Positions 31,518-39,450 of a stretch of 39,488 bases of DNA are shown here, one piece after another. Both the position numbers and the translations under genes were made by a program. The DNA comes from Acidobacteriota bacterium. Lineage in GTDB: Bacteria; Acidobacteriota; UBA6911; RPQK01; JADFOI01. Within the stretch, counting starts at the first letter, position 1. Every line of letters begins with the position of its first letter. The notes under the pieces are model-generated. The model did not search any database. It was not told the origin of the DNA and saw nothing but the letters and a program-made list of their open reading frames with translations. The stretch spans positions 1 through 39,488 of the forward strand of contig JADFOI010000018.1 of NCBI GenBank assembly GCA_022562935.1. The letters run 5' to 3'.

Positions 31518-31587
31518 GAATGCGGCAAGAACCTCCGGAATGTGGGAGGCACCTCAGGTGCCGAACAACTCGATCCTTAAAATAACT
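31518..31587 (+). repeat. 70-bp REP module, copy A, upstream of the second REP transposase
   Basis: It is identical base for base over 70 bp to 32301-32370. It contains a CCTCC/GGAGG hairpin and the palindrome GGCACCT-C-AGGTGCC (31548-31562). Confidence 0.9.
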
Positions 31588-31641
31588 CCTATCGTAGAAC
31601 ACAAGATAACTCTCGCCTATTCCTTCTCCACTCTTTTCGGA

Positions 31642-31668
31642 TTCGGCACCTGAGGTGCCTCCCACATT
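31642..31668 (-). repeat. REP hairpin unit, copy C, inverted
   Basis: These 27 bp are the exact reverse complement of the core of copies A and B. They lie in opposite orientation about 55 bp from copy A and could pair with it in a long cruciform. Confidence 0.85.
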
Positions 31669-31776
31669 CAACTTGGTTCCCGGTTTGTTGCAAGTGGCAG
31701 GAATTTCAGGTGATTCTCGCTTGATTCCTTGGTTAGCAAATCTCGTAGTGTTCTGGCGCAGTACGTTCTTGTAAGC

Positions 31777-32259
31777 ATGAAGACCAAAAGATTTGAATCG
31801 CATCGGCTACGGCTACACAGAGAACAGACCCCTGGGGGAATCTTCAGTGTGACCAAGTGTGTCCAACCCAAGAGACCGGTCTTAGATGAAGAGATTAGAA
31901 ACTTCGTTGTTTCCTCGTTGAGGTTCTATGTCGAACGACGAGACATAGAACTCAGGGCCTTTGTCGTTATGCCTGATCATGTTCACGTTCTGGTGAGTCT
32001 TTTGAAGGAGTGGACGCTGTCATTGTGGATGAAATGTTTGATGAGCTTTGTTTCGGCGAAGACGACGAGCAGGCTTAGAATGTGCGGATGCCACTGGCAA
32101 GAGGGCTTCTACGACACTGAAGTCCACACGGAGAAGCAATTCCATTACCTGGCGGATTATATTCATGACAATCCGGTCCGAGATGGTCTCGTTGCGAGTC
32201 CCGAAGAATGGAGTGCTTCCAGTGCCCGCTCCCTCAGCTGGGTCAGGCTCACGTGGTAA
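31777..32259 (+). CDS. REP-associated tyrosine transposase (RAYT)
   Basis: This 160-residue HUH/Y1 enzyme has HVH (68-70) in FVVMPDHVHVLV and catalytic Tyr128 in ADYIHDNPVRDGLV, the Y-x3-NP signature of RAYT proteins. The N-terminal half is basic. It appears intact. ATG 31777 is the likely start. The gene lies between identical 70-bp modules at both ends, its presumed substrates. It is of a different subtype from the IS200-like enzyme at 13317-13769, and the two associated hairpin sequences are unrelated. Confidence 0.85.
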   Translation: MKTKRFESHRLRLHREQTPGGIFSVTKCVQPKRPVLDEEIRNFVVSSLRFYVERRDIELRAFVVMPDHVHVLVSLLKEWTLSLWMKCLMSFVSAKTTSRLRMCGCHWQEGFYDTEVHTEKQFHYLADYIHDNPVRDGLVASPEEWSASSARSLSWVRLTW

Positions 32260-32300
32260 AAGTCTCGAATTGGCACCTCCACTCTGTGGCAGGAACCCCG

Positions 32301-32370
32301 GAATGCGGCAAGAACCTCCGGAATGTGGGAGGCACCTCAGGTGCCGAACAACTCGATCCTTAAAATAACT
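32301..32370 (+). repeat. 70-bp REP module, copy B, downstream of the REP transposase
   Basis: It is identical to copy A over 70 bp and in the same orientation, with the palindrome at 32331-32345. It ends 7 bp before the folB stop codon. Confidence 0.9.
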
Positions 32371-32376
32371 TCGACC

Positions 32377-32736
32377 CTAAGGCTGACTTCGAGTCATCTC
32401 CACTTCCACATAGCTGGCCTTTTCTCGCAAGACCTCGGGAAATTTTCGCACTTTCACTTGAACGAATTTAATCTTGGTATCGGTGAGAATGGAACGGCAC
32501 AAGTGGCCGGCCACCGACTCTAACAGGCAAAAATGTCTCTCTTTAAGCGTTTTTTTGACCTTTTCCACGATCCCCACGTAGTCCACTGTGGAGGTCACCT
32601 CATCGCTATGGACAGCCTTTTCCAGATTGAGGCTCAGGACCACGTCAACCAGGATCTCCTGCGGATTCTCTCTCTCTTGGGGAGGAACTCCTAAGTGAGC
32701 CAGACAGGAAATCCCACTAATGTGAATCTTGTCCAT
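32377..32736 (-). CDS. folB: Dihydroneopterin aldolase
   Basis: This 119-residue enzyme of folate synthesis splits dihydroneopterin to 6-hydroxymethyl-dihydropterin and glycolaldehyde. Family features are LGVPPQERENPQ with Glu21, VDYVGIV, the pterin-binding LLES (Glu73) and catalytic Lys98 in VRKFP. ATG 32736 lies inside the 3' end of the alpha/beta hydrolase gene (20-bp overlap), so it is translated from the same mRNA. No other fol gene is close. Confidence 0.92.
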   Translation of the reverse strand: MDKIHISGISCLAHLGVPPQERENPQEILVDVVLSLNLEKAVHSDEVTSTVDYVGIVEKVKKTLKERHFCLLESVAGHLCRSILTDTKIKFVQVKVRKFPEVLREKASYVEVEMTRSQP

Positions 32737-33550
32737 TTGTGATCTTGTCGATGAGCCGGTTGATGTGTTCCCAGTAGCTGTCGGGGTCCACTTGGTGAAG
32801 ATTATTGTGGCCGGCGGAAATGGTGTGAAAATATTTCTCAGTGTCCAGCCGATCATACAACAGCTGGCCCTGCCTGAGAGGAACCACCTTGTCTCGGTCG
32901 CCGTGAATGACCAAAATCGGACAAGAAATGCCGTCCAGAAATTCCGCCGTTGGAAATTTGAACTCGGACAGCAGACCCAGAATTTTCAATGCCGGATAGT
33001 GATCCAGAAGGGAGTACTTGCTGGGAAAACTTGCCTCCAGGATCACGGCGTCTGGTTTTTTGAGTGTTGTGGCGTAGGCGCTGATGGCTCCTCCCAGGGA
33101 ACGCCCCCAGTAGATCACCTTCCGGTTGGGTTGATGGACCTTATTCCAGTAGTGGCGCAGGAACGCTTCGGCGTCGTGATAAAGACCTTCCTCTGTAGGC
33201 GATCCCGTGCTTTTCCCGTAGCCACGATAGTCGAGGGCAAAAACAGTGAGAGAGTGTCGATGGAGATTGACCAGAAAGTCTTTCCAGCGGGAAAGGTTTC
33301 CTCCGTTTCCGTGAAAGAAAAGGACGTCAGCCCTGGGTTCGGAATGCTCCATTAGCCAGGTGTGTAGGGTTTCTTCATCCGAGGTCTGGATGGAGATTTC
33401 TTTAACGGGTATTTCCAGTGTATCGAGGTCGGTTTCAAGTCCCTTGATGGGAAAGAAGGTGAGCCGGGGTTCGAGCAAGACGACCAGCATTTTCAACGTC
33501 AACATCAGGACGATGAAAAAGAGGATATAGAGGAAGATCGATACAGCCAT
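32717..33550 (-). CDS. Membrane-anchored alpha/beta hydrolase (ABHD13/17-like)
   Basis: The 277-residue protein has one N-terminal hydrophobic helix (residues about 5-27) that should anchor it in the inner membrane. The hydrolase domain has the oxyanion HGNGGN (80-85), the nucleophile elbow GRSLGG with Ser151, the acid Asp220 in HGDRDKVVP and His248 in AGHNN. This is a complete serine-hydrolase triad. The substrate is unknown; esterase or thioesterase activity is likely. It is transcribed ahead of folB with overlapping ends. Confidence 0.85.
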   Translation of the reverse strand: MAVSIFLYILFFIVLMLTLKMLVVLLEPRLTFFPIKGLETDLDTLEIPVKEISIQTSDEETLHTWLMEHSEPRADVLFFHGNGGNLSRWKDFLVNLHRHSLTVFALDYRGYGKSTGSPTEEGLYHDAEAFLRHYWNKVHQPNRKVIYWGRSLGGAISAYATTLKKPDAVILEASFPSKYSLLDHYPALKILGLLSEFKFPTAEFLDGISCPILVIHGDRDKVVPLRQGQLLYDRLDTEKYFHTISAGHNNLHQVDPDSYWEHINRLIDKITNGQDSH

Positions 33551-33651
33551 GAATTCAGTGTCCCCACAAATTGAAGTTTGCCGCTGGAAGCCCGCTGGTT
33601 TCTAGTCCAGGAGGCCGATCTCCGAAGAGAATTCACACACCCAAACACTAG

Positions 33652-33680
33652 TTTACTCGATTCCCCTGGTTCAGTATATT
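33652..33680 (+). promoter_or_regulatory. Sigma-70-type promoter for the UPF0173 gene
   Basis: TTTACT (33652-33657), a 17-bp spacer and TATATT (33675-33680) are followed by a strong AAAGGAGAG ribosome site and the ATG at 33701. Confidence 0.6.
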
Positions 33681-33700
33681 CAGGAACGAAAGGAGAGACT

Positions 33701-34414
33701 ATGGCTGCAGTTCCCAACGTCCTGATCAAGTACCTCGGTCATGCGACTTTTCTCATTACCACCCCAGGGGGAAAAAAACTGCTCATTGACCCATGGGTTC
33801 AGAACAATCCGGCGTGTCCCAAGGAGGACAAGGAAATTGATTCTTTAGATACTATTCTCATTACTCATGCCCACTTCGACCACATTCAAGATGTGCTGGA
33901 AATCGCCAAGACACACGAACCACAGATCGGATGTATCTATGAGATTTCGAACTGGCTGGAACGAAAGGGCGTTCAGAATCTGAACGCCATGAACAAAGGC
34001 GGCTCCCAGCAGCTGAACGATGTTCGTGTCACCATGGTGGACGCGCGTCACAGCTGCGGTATCCTCGAGGATGATGGGAGCATTAGCTATGGAGGGGAAG
34101 CCGCCGGTTACGTGGTGGAATTTGAGAACGGATTCAGTATCTATCATTCGGGAGATACCTGTGTGTTTTCAGATATGAAAATCATCGCAGAACTTTATCA
34201 GCCCCAACTGATCTTTCTCCCCATCGGTGATTTGTTTACCATGAGTCCTAAAGAAGCAGCCTATGCCTGTCGGTTGATGAATGCCAAAAGGGTTATTCCC
34301 ATGCACTATGCGACCTTTCCTCCCCTCAAGGGAAGGCCGGACGAGTTACGCGAGCTGACTCGTGACCTGGGAACGGAAGTCATCGAATTGAGTCCCGGAG
34401 AGTCACTTGGGTAG
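33701..34414 (+). CDS. UPF0173-type metal-dependent hydrolase (MBL superfamily)
   Basis: The 237-residue product begins VLIKYLGHATFLI, followed by LLIDPW, the metal site THAHFDH (55-61), a DARHSCG histidine, IYHSGDT and a final MHYATF histidine. This matches the UPF0173 (YtkL-like) group, whose substrate is unknown. The start is set by the ribosome site 5 bases upstream; 41 further open codons upstream include the promoter and are excluded. The 3' end overlaps the convergent HAD gene by 12 bp. Confidence 0.88.
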   Translation: MAAVPNVLIKYLGHATFLITTPGGKKLLIDPWVQNNPACPKEDKEIDSLDTILITHAHFDHIQDVLEIAKTHEPQIGCIYEISNWLERKGVQNLNAMNKGGSQQLNDVRVTMVDARHSCGILEDDGSISYGGEAAGYVVEFENGFSIYHSGDTCVFSDMKIIAELYQPQLIFLPIGDLFTMSPKEAAYACRLMNAKRVIPMHYATFPPLKGRPDELRELTRDLGTEVIELSPGESLG

Positions 34415-35092
34415 TGCCCCCAGTGCCTTTTCCAGACCTTCCAGGGTCCACCCCTGGAGGGTCTCCAGGACCAGGTCGGCCTCGGCCAGCTGCTCGGGGG
34501 GGTAGGTCGTGGTCAGGGCCAGACACTTCATCCCGGTAGTGTGGACGGATTGTACTCCTCGATAGGAGTCCTCAATGACGAGCACCTGTTGAGCTTCCAG
34601 GGAAGAATTTCCTTCCTTCAGTCCGGCCAGGGCGGTGAGGAATGTCTCAGGGTGAGGTTTTCCCTTGACGACATCTTCGGCCGAAACGATGGTGGCAAAG
34701 CGCTCGAGCAAGTTGAGCTGATCCAGAATCGATTCGATTTCCTTCCTGGCGGCTCCCGATGCGATGGCCAGAGGCACGGTGGGGGAGAGCCTTCGCACAA
34801 AATCGACAGTAGGTTCAATCGTGGGAACGCGTTTCTCGAGGGCCTTAAAGTAGTGCTCGGATTTCAGATCTATGAGCCGGCGAATCTGCTGAGGATCAGA
34901 TTCTCGCTTCTGGTCATCCAGAAAATGCAGGAAGAAATTGCGGTCGTCGTAAGGAAGATAGTCCTGGCAATACTCCTCCCAACTCAGGCTAAGCCCTTTC
35001 TCCTTGAGAGCCTGCTGAAATCCATGAAAGTGCGCACCTTCGTCATCAATCAGAACGCCATTGAAATCAAAAACGATTCCCCGGATTTGCAT
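34403..35092 (-). CDS. HAD superfamily hydrolase (beta-phosphoglucomutase-like) with DFNG motif
   Basis: In this 229-residue protein the nucleophile motif reads VFDFNGVLIDDE. Asp9 is present, but the second aspartate, the usual general acid-base, is Asn11. Motif II is IASGAARKE, motif III VKGKPHPE, and motif IV VIEDSYRG. Cap residues 20-80 are helical, as in beta-phosphoglucomutase and similar phosphatases. The Asn substitution should weaken ordinary phosphomutase or phosphatase chemistry, although HAD proteins with DFNG are seen in related bacteria. ATG 35092 is the family-consistent start; the frame continues upstream through ygfZ antisense without meaning. Confidence 0.85.
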   Translation of the reverse strand: MQIRGIVFDFNGVLIDDEGAHFHGFQQALKEKGLSLSWEEYCQDYLPYDDRNFFLHFLDDQKRESDPQQIRRLIDLKSEHYFKALEKRVPTIEPTVDFVRRLSPTVPLAIASGAARKEIESILDQLNLLERFATIVSAEDVVKGKPHPETFLTALAGLKEGNSSLEAQQVLVIEDSYRGVQSVHTTGMKCLALTTTYPPEQLAEADLVLETLQGWTLEGLEKALGALPK

Positions 35093-35115
35093 CGAAGCCC
35101 CGTTTATACCACGAA

Positions 35116-35144
35116 TTGACAAGCGGTGAGCGGCTTGATGAAAT
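35116..35144 (+). promoter_or_regulatory. Promoter giving a leaderless ygfZ mRNA
   Basis: TTGACA (35116-35121), a 17-bp spacer and TGAAAT (35139-35144) put the transcript start at about the ATG 35151. No ribosome site is present. Confidence 0.45.
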
Positions 35145-35150
35145 GACACC

Positions 35151-36146
35151 ATGGAGTCGCAAACATTGGAGGAATACCAGGCGGTAAGAGATGCTGTGGG
35201 GTTCTTGGATCTCTCCGATCGGGGGAAGATCGAAGTCACAGGACCCGATCGAGTCACTTTCCTCCATTCCATGATCAGTAATGACGTGCAGGAGCTCCCG
35301 GAATGGTCGGGCCGATATGGCACCTTTTTGACGGCCAGAGGTAGGATCGTCTCCGATTTCTTTTACTATAAATTTCCTGAACAGATCATCCTGGATATCA
35401 CCACCGACTTGCTGGCCAAAACCGTCCAGACGCTCGAAAAGTACATCATCATGGATGAATTGGATCTGAAAGACGTTTCCAGCGACAGCTCCCACTTTTC
35501 CCTTCAGGGGCCGGGCGCCTCGAACTTGGTTCAAGAACTGTTGGGGAACTCCGGTCCTGAAGAGCAATACGCGGTCAAGGAAGTGAAGTGGCAGGAAACG
35601 GCTCTTTGGCTCATTCGAAAAAATGAATTGGCCGAGTCGGGTTTTGAGATGATTGTTCCCCGCAAGATCGCGCCTTCCCTGCGAGCAGCGCTTGAGGAGA
35701 AGGGAAGCAGTTCGGGTCTTCGGGAGATCGGAAAGGATGCTCGAAACATTTTGCGCCTGGAGGCTGCCATCCCCTGGTATGGGGTGGACATGGACGAGAA
35801 TCGCTATCCGGTGGAAGCTCGTCTGAAAGAGGCCATTAGTTACACCAAGGGATGCTATCTGGGACAGGAAGTGGTTTCCAAGGCCACCCACGTGGGAGGG
35901 GTGAGTAACCTTTTGATGGGTTTGAAGATCCAAGCTGAGCAGATTCCTTCCCAGGGCTCATCGGTTTTCAATGAAGCAGGAAAGCGGATCGGGGCCGTCA
36001 CCAGCGCTGTCTTTTCTCCCCGTTGTAATGGTCCCATCGCTTTTGCCTATCTCAAACGCGCCTTCGCTGAAGCGGGAGGACTGTGTCAGGTGGAAGTTGG
36101 GGAAGGAGAATCCGTCCCCGCCGAAGTGGTTGAGAAGTTCCTCTAA
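35151..36146 (+). CDS. ygfZ: YgfZ/GcvT-domain folate-binding Fe-S maintenance protein
   Basis: The 331-residue product is a tetrahydrofolate-binding protein of the YgfZ (IBA57) family, needed to mature or repair some [4Fe-4S] enzymes. The family signature KGCYLGQE (233-240) is present with its conserved Cys235. The start VGFLDLSDRGKIEVTGPDRVTFLHSMISNDV (residues 16-46) is typical of the domain. It lies divergent from the HAD gene with a 58-bp gap. Its presence with two A-type carriers in one window indicates investment in Fe-S enzymes. Confidence 0.92.
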   Translation: MESQTLEEYQAVRDAVGFLDLSDRGKIEVTGPDRVTFLHSMISNDVQELPEWSGRYGTFLTARGRIVSDFFYYKFPEQIILDITTDLLAKTVQTLEKYIIMDELDLKDVSSDSSHFSLQGPGASNLVQELLGNSGPEEQYAVKEVKWQETALWLIRKNELAESGFEMIVPRKIAPSLRAALEEKGSSSGLREIGKDARNILRLEAAIPWYGVDMDENRYPVEARLKEAISYTKGCYLGQEVVSKATHVGGVSNLLMGLKIQAEQIPSQGSSVFNEAGKRIGAVTSAVFSPRCNGPIAFAYLKRAFAEAGGLCQVEVGEGESVPAEVVEKFL

Positions 36147-36156
36147 ACGCGCGCGG

Positions 36157-36235
36157 TCCAGGTTCCAAGTTCCAGGTTTGAAATCTGAGATCTGGTTTTT
36201 GTTTGGAATTTGGAATTTGAGATTTTGAATTTCCC
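36157..36235 (+). repeat. AT-rich dispersed repeat, copy 4 (longest)
   Basis: TCCAGGTTCCAAG and TTCCAGG, then GAAATCTGAGATCTGG, TTTTTGTTTGG, several GAATTT/GGAATTTG units and a final AATTTCCC. It follows a GC-rich ACGCGCGCGG, as copy 1 follows a GC-rich hairpin. Confidence 0.65.
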
Positions 36236-36266
36236 GCTTCGGGTGACCGCGATCAGCGGTCTGCGG

Positions 36267-38153
36267 CTAGCTTCCCACCAACTCTTTCACCTTCTTCACA
36301 ATACTCTTTGCGCTGAGTCCGAAAGCGTCCATGAGTTGGGCGGACTCCCCGGAGCGCGGTAGGCCTTCAACGGCAATTTTGTGAAGCCGGCAGGGTTGGC
36401 TGGCCAGAGCCCCAAGGACGGCATCACCCAGACCTCCTTCAGGATAGTGGTCTTCCACGGTGATGAGGAGCTGGGTCTCTCGGGCCGCTTTGAGGAGCGT
36501 TTCCTGATCAATCGGTTTGATGCTGTAAAGATCGATCACTCGAACCGCAAGACCCTGGCTTTCTAACTCCAGGGAGGCCTTGAGGGCTTCATGAAGTGTG
36601 ACTCCTGCAGCCACCAGGGTGGCCCGATCCTTGTCGCTGCTTTTAAGGACCTTGCTTCCTCCCACTTGGAAATCTTCGTCATTGGAGTAGAGGATAGGCG
36701 TTTTAGGGCGACTGGAACGGATATAGACGATACCCGGGGTTTGTGCTGCCAGGGCCACCAGACGCTCCGCGCAGACGGCGTCGGAGGGGTAGAACACCGT
36801 GGACCCGGCGATGGCGCGCATCATGGCGAGATCTTCCAGAGCCATCTGAGACGGGCCGTCCTGCCCGATGGAGATGCCTGCATGGGAGCCGCACAGTTTG
36901 ATATTGGCCTGAGAAATGGCGGCCATTCGGATCTGATCATAGGCCCTGGAGAGGAAGCAAGCGAAAGTGGAAACAAAGGGAATCTTGCCCATGGCGCCCA
37001 GTCCCACGGCCGCTGCAACCATATTCTGTTCGGCGATAAAACACTCGACAAAGCGATCCGGATATTCGGCCAGGAACTTATTGGAGTAGGTTGAGTTCTT
37101 GGTATCGCCATCGAGAGCGACCACGGCCGGATTGGCCGCACCCAACTTCGCCAGGGCGGCGCCGTAAGCCTGGCGGGTTGCCACCTTCTCTTCTTTGGAA
37201 TACCGGGGAGCCTCGAGGGTGGCATCCCGTGCTACCGCCGGAAAGGAACCGTCCCCATTTCCACTGGGAGGCGTCAGTTGAAACGGCTCTTCCAGTTCCG
37301 AATCTTCTCCGATTTCCTGAAGAGCCTTCTCCAGTTCACCTGCCGGTACGGGTTTACCGTGCCAACCCTCCTTGTCCTCCATGAAGGAGATGCCCTTGCC
37401 CTTGAGGGTGCGGGCGATGATGGCCGAAGGCTGGCCTTGAAAAGCGATTGCAGAGTCCAGGGCGGCGAGAGTTTCCTCCACGTTGTGGCCATCAATGACC
37501 TGGGTGTGCCACCCGAAGGATGCGAAGCGCTGTCGATAACTCTCCACATCATGCCCGTACATGGTGGCCTGGCTTTGACCCAAACGGTTAACGTCCACTA
37601 TGGCAACCAGGTTGTCTAAATCGGAGTGAGCAGCCAGGGCGGCAGCCTCCCAGACAGATCCTTCGGCGGTCTCGCCATCTCCCATCAAGACAAAGATTCT
37701 GTTGCCCGTCTGATTGATGCGAGCGCCCAGCGCCATGCCGACACCGACGGAAAGACCCTGACCCAGGGAACCGGTGGCCACCTGTGTCCAGGCATTTCGA
37801 GGTGTGGGGTGCCCTTCCAGGTCGCTGTCGATTTTTCTCAGAGTCTGAAGCTTCTCGACCGGAAAGGCTCCGGCTTCGGCCCAGGCGGCCCAGAGAATGG
37901 GTGCCGCGTGTCCCTTGGAGAGAACAAACCGGTCATTCAAAGGATTCCCAGGATTGTCCACTTCAAAGCGCAGAAAGCGAAAAAAGAGTGTTGCAATGAG
38001 TTCGGCACAAGAACAACAGGAAGAGGGATGTCCCGATCCTGCTTCAGTCGTGGAGGTCAGCGAGTGCTTGCGCAGGCGATTCGCCACCGTCTGAATCGAT
38101 TTCACCAGAGTTGACGAGATGGCCTCGGATGGAGCCTGAATCTGTTTCTTCAT
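36267..38153 (-). CDS. tkt: Transketolase, animal-type
   Basis: The 628-residue protein is a full transketolase: TPP-binding GSGHPSS (39-45) and LSKGHA (78-83), GDGETAEG (158-165), DVNRLGQS (187-194), then the pyrimidine and C-terminal domains. The length and the CCSCAELIATLFF region match the animal-type TKT group more than the E. coli-like type of about 660 residues. It moves two-carbon units between sugar phosphates in the pentose phosphate pathway. It has no ribosome site, and a near-consensus promoter lies 17 bp upstream, so the leader is only about 10 nt. A thiol-fold gene is divergent. Confidence 0.94.
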   Translation of the reverse strand: MKKQIQAPSEAISSTLVKSIQTVANRLRKHSLTSTTEAGSGHPSSCCSCAELIATLFFRFLRFEVDNPGNPLNDRFVLSKGHAAPILWAAWAEAGAFPVEKLQTLRKIDSDLEGHPTPRNAWTQVATGSLGQGLSVGVGMALGARINQTGNRIFVLMGDGETAEGSVWEAAALAAHSDLDNLVAIVDVNRLGQSQATMYGHDVESYRQRFASFGWHTQVIDGHNVEETLAALDSAIAFQGQPSAIIARTLKGKGISFMEDKEGWHGKPVPAGELEKALQEIGEDSELEEPFQLTPPSGNGDGSFPAVARDATLEAPRYSKEEKVATRQAYGAALAKLGAANPAVVALDGDTKNSTYSNKFLAEYPDRFVECFIAEQNMVAAAVGLGAMGKIPFVSTFACFLSRAYDQIRMAAISQANIKLCGSHAGISIGQDGPSQMALEDLAMMRAIAGSTVFYPSDAVCAERLVALAAQTPGIVYIRSSRPKTPILYSNDEDFQVGGSKVLKSSDKDRATLVAAGVTLHEALKASLELESQGLAVRVIDLYSIKPIDQETLLKAARETQLLITVEDHYPEGGLGDAVLGALASQPCRLHKIAVEGLPRSGESAQLMDAFGLSAKSIVKKVKELVGS

Positions 38154-38169
38154 CGGTTAAGAAAAGCGT

Positions 38170-38198
38170 ACTATATTAGAGGGGATTGGCCCTGTCAA
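38170..38198 (-). promoter_or_regulatory. Near-consensus sigma-70 promoter of transketolase
   Basis: On the minus strand TTGACA (38193-38198), a 17-bp spacer and TATAGT (38170-38175) are found. The predicted transcript starts about 10 nt before the ATG at 38153. Confidence 0.75.
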
Positions 38199-38253
38199 TC
38201 GATGGTCCATCACGGTTTAGGTATTGAATTCTGTTGGAAAATGGAGAGCTGCT

Positions 38254-38778
38254 GTGACACTCAAGCCTGGTGATCTAGCACCTGATTTTGAACTCCAGTG
38301 GATTACCGGAGATGCCGAAGGGGGAGACTCTGAGGAAGTCTCTGAGTTGCGGAGTCTAAGGAGCCTGGTAAAAGATGGGCCTGCTCTTTTGGCCTTTGTG
38401 AAGGAGGGTTGTCCGACCTGTGAGTACTGTTTGCCTCTGGTGGAACGGATTCGCCGAAACTATCCGAAATCAGGAGTTTCCATCGTGGCCATTGCCCAGG
38501 AGAGTATGTTTGCTGCCTTGAAACTGGCCGAGGACTGGGAGATCCAGATGCCGATTCTGTTAGACCAGAATCCTTACGCAGTAAGCGAAGAATACGGCAT
38601 TCGTTTTGTTCCTACCTTTTTCTATGTTGGCGAAGATGGCAGGATCAGGGATATTGTTGAATCGTTTGCACGGGAGGAACTCAAGGCCATCAACGCAAAG
38701 ATTGCCCGCTTGAGCGGTCTGGACCCCATCCCATTTTTCAGCGCAGAGGAAGATGTTCCACCCTTTCGTCCCGGCTGA
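38254..38778 (+). CDS. Thioredoxin-fold protein (AhpC/TlpA-like) with CxxCxxC
   Basis: The GTG at 38254 is preferred, with GGAGAG 5 bases before it; an upstream in-frame TTG (38224) lacks support. The 174-residue product starts LKPGDLAPDFEL, the typical entrance of peroxiredoxin/TlpA proteins. The active site CPTCEYC (Cys53, Cys56, Cys59) follows LLAFVKEG. The cis-proline is in FVPTFFYVGEDG. There is no signal peptide, so it should act in the cytoplasm as a thiol reductase or peroxidase-like protein. The third cysteine is unusual. It is divergent from transketolase. Confidence 0.8.
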   Translation: MTLKPGDLAPDFELQWITGDAEGGDSEEVSELRSLRSLVKDGPALLAFVKEGCPTCEYCLPLVERIRRNYPKSGVSIVAIAQESMFAALKLAEDWEIQMPILLDQNPYAVSEEYGIRFVPTFFYVGEDGRIRDIVESFAREELKAINAKIARLSGLDPIPFFSAEEDVPPFRPG

Positions 38779-38810
38779 ACGACCCGAAGTAGAACCTAGC
38801 CGTTGGTTAG

Positions 38811-38866
38811 GAAATTCAATATTCAAAATTCGAAACAAATCCAAAATTCAAAATCACAAACAAACC
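38811..38866 (-). repeat. AT-rich dispersed repeat, copy 5 (lacks the CCAGG end)
   Basis: On the minus strand it reads GTTTGTTTGTGATTTTGAATTTTGG, then ATTTGTTTCGAATTTTGAATATTGAATTTC in blocks. It keeps the GAATTT core but not the CCAGGTTC part of the other copies. Confidence 0.55.
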
Positions 38867-38922
38867 CGGTTTATCTCAGTCCGTTCAGACTCGGAGGTTT
38901 GGAATTTTGACTTTATCTAGAG

Positions 38923-39249
38923 TTACTTTATTTGGAAGGATTCGCCGCAACCACAGGTTCCGGTCACATTGGGATTTTTGAATTTGAAGCCTGCTCCCTG
39001 TAGTGATTCCACGTAGTCGATCTCGGTACCCCGCAGTTGGGCCATACTCCGCTCGTCCACGAACACCTGAAACCCATCCACCTGGATCACTTGATCGCCT
39101 TCACGACTATTTTGCTCCAGATTCAGCACGTACTGGAAGCCCGAGCACCCGGCGGGCTCAACGGAGACTCGGATGCCGGAATAGCTTTCCGATTGTTCGG
39201 CCATGAACTCCTTGACCTTCTTCACCGCCCCTTCACTTAGCGTAATCAT
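38923..39249 (-). CDS. A-type iron-sulfur carrier (ErpA/IscA family), second copy
   Basis: The 108-residue product has Cys35 in PAGCSGFQY and the CGC pair Cys99 and Cys101 near the end, so it is a complete A-type carrier. It is closer to ErpA/IscA in its CSGFQY core than the copy at 30758. ATG 39249 is preceded by GAGGAG about 10 bases upstream, and a good promoter lies 38-66 bp upstream. No isc or suf genes are next to it inside the window. Confidence 0.93.
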   Translation of the reverse strand: MITLSEGAVKKVKEFMAEQSESYSGIRVSVEPAGCSGFQYVLNLEQNSREGDQVIQVDGFQVFVDERSMAQLRGTEIDYVESLQGAGFKFKNPNVTGTCGCGESFQIK

Positions 39250-39286
39250 GACTTTATAACTCCTCTTGAACCGATCCGATACTTCA

Positions 39287-39315
39287 ATTATACGATCGAA
39301 CCCTGATTGTTTCAA
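39287..39315 (-). promoter_or_regulatory. Sigma-70-type promoter of the second A-type carrier
   Basis: On the minus strand TTGAAA (39310-39315), a 17-bp spacer and a perfect TATAAT (39287-39292) stand upstream of ATG 39249. Confidence 0.7.
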
Positions 39316-39450
39316 GGTAAGCCCGGATTATCCATAAACTGTCTGCTGCAGCGTCGGGAGCATCCGTCCGGACTGCGCGACCCGCAAGCGGGTGCCCTTC
39401 TCGACCTCCTCGGCGTACTGCACCGCCCGTGTTGTTTGCCACGAGTGGAA

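Noticed and set aside
31518-32370. Possible CRISPR-like repeats
   Set aside because: Only two full copies, 783 bp apart with a transposase gene between them, plus an inverted copy. The repeats are REP hairpins, not a regularly spaced array.
35067-35933. A 288-codon minus-strand frame opposite ygfZ
   Set aside because: The plus strand encodes a complete YgfZ; the opposite frame is compositional.
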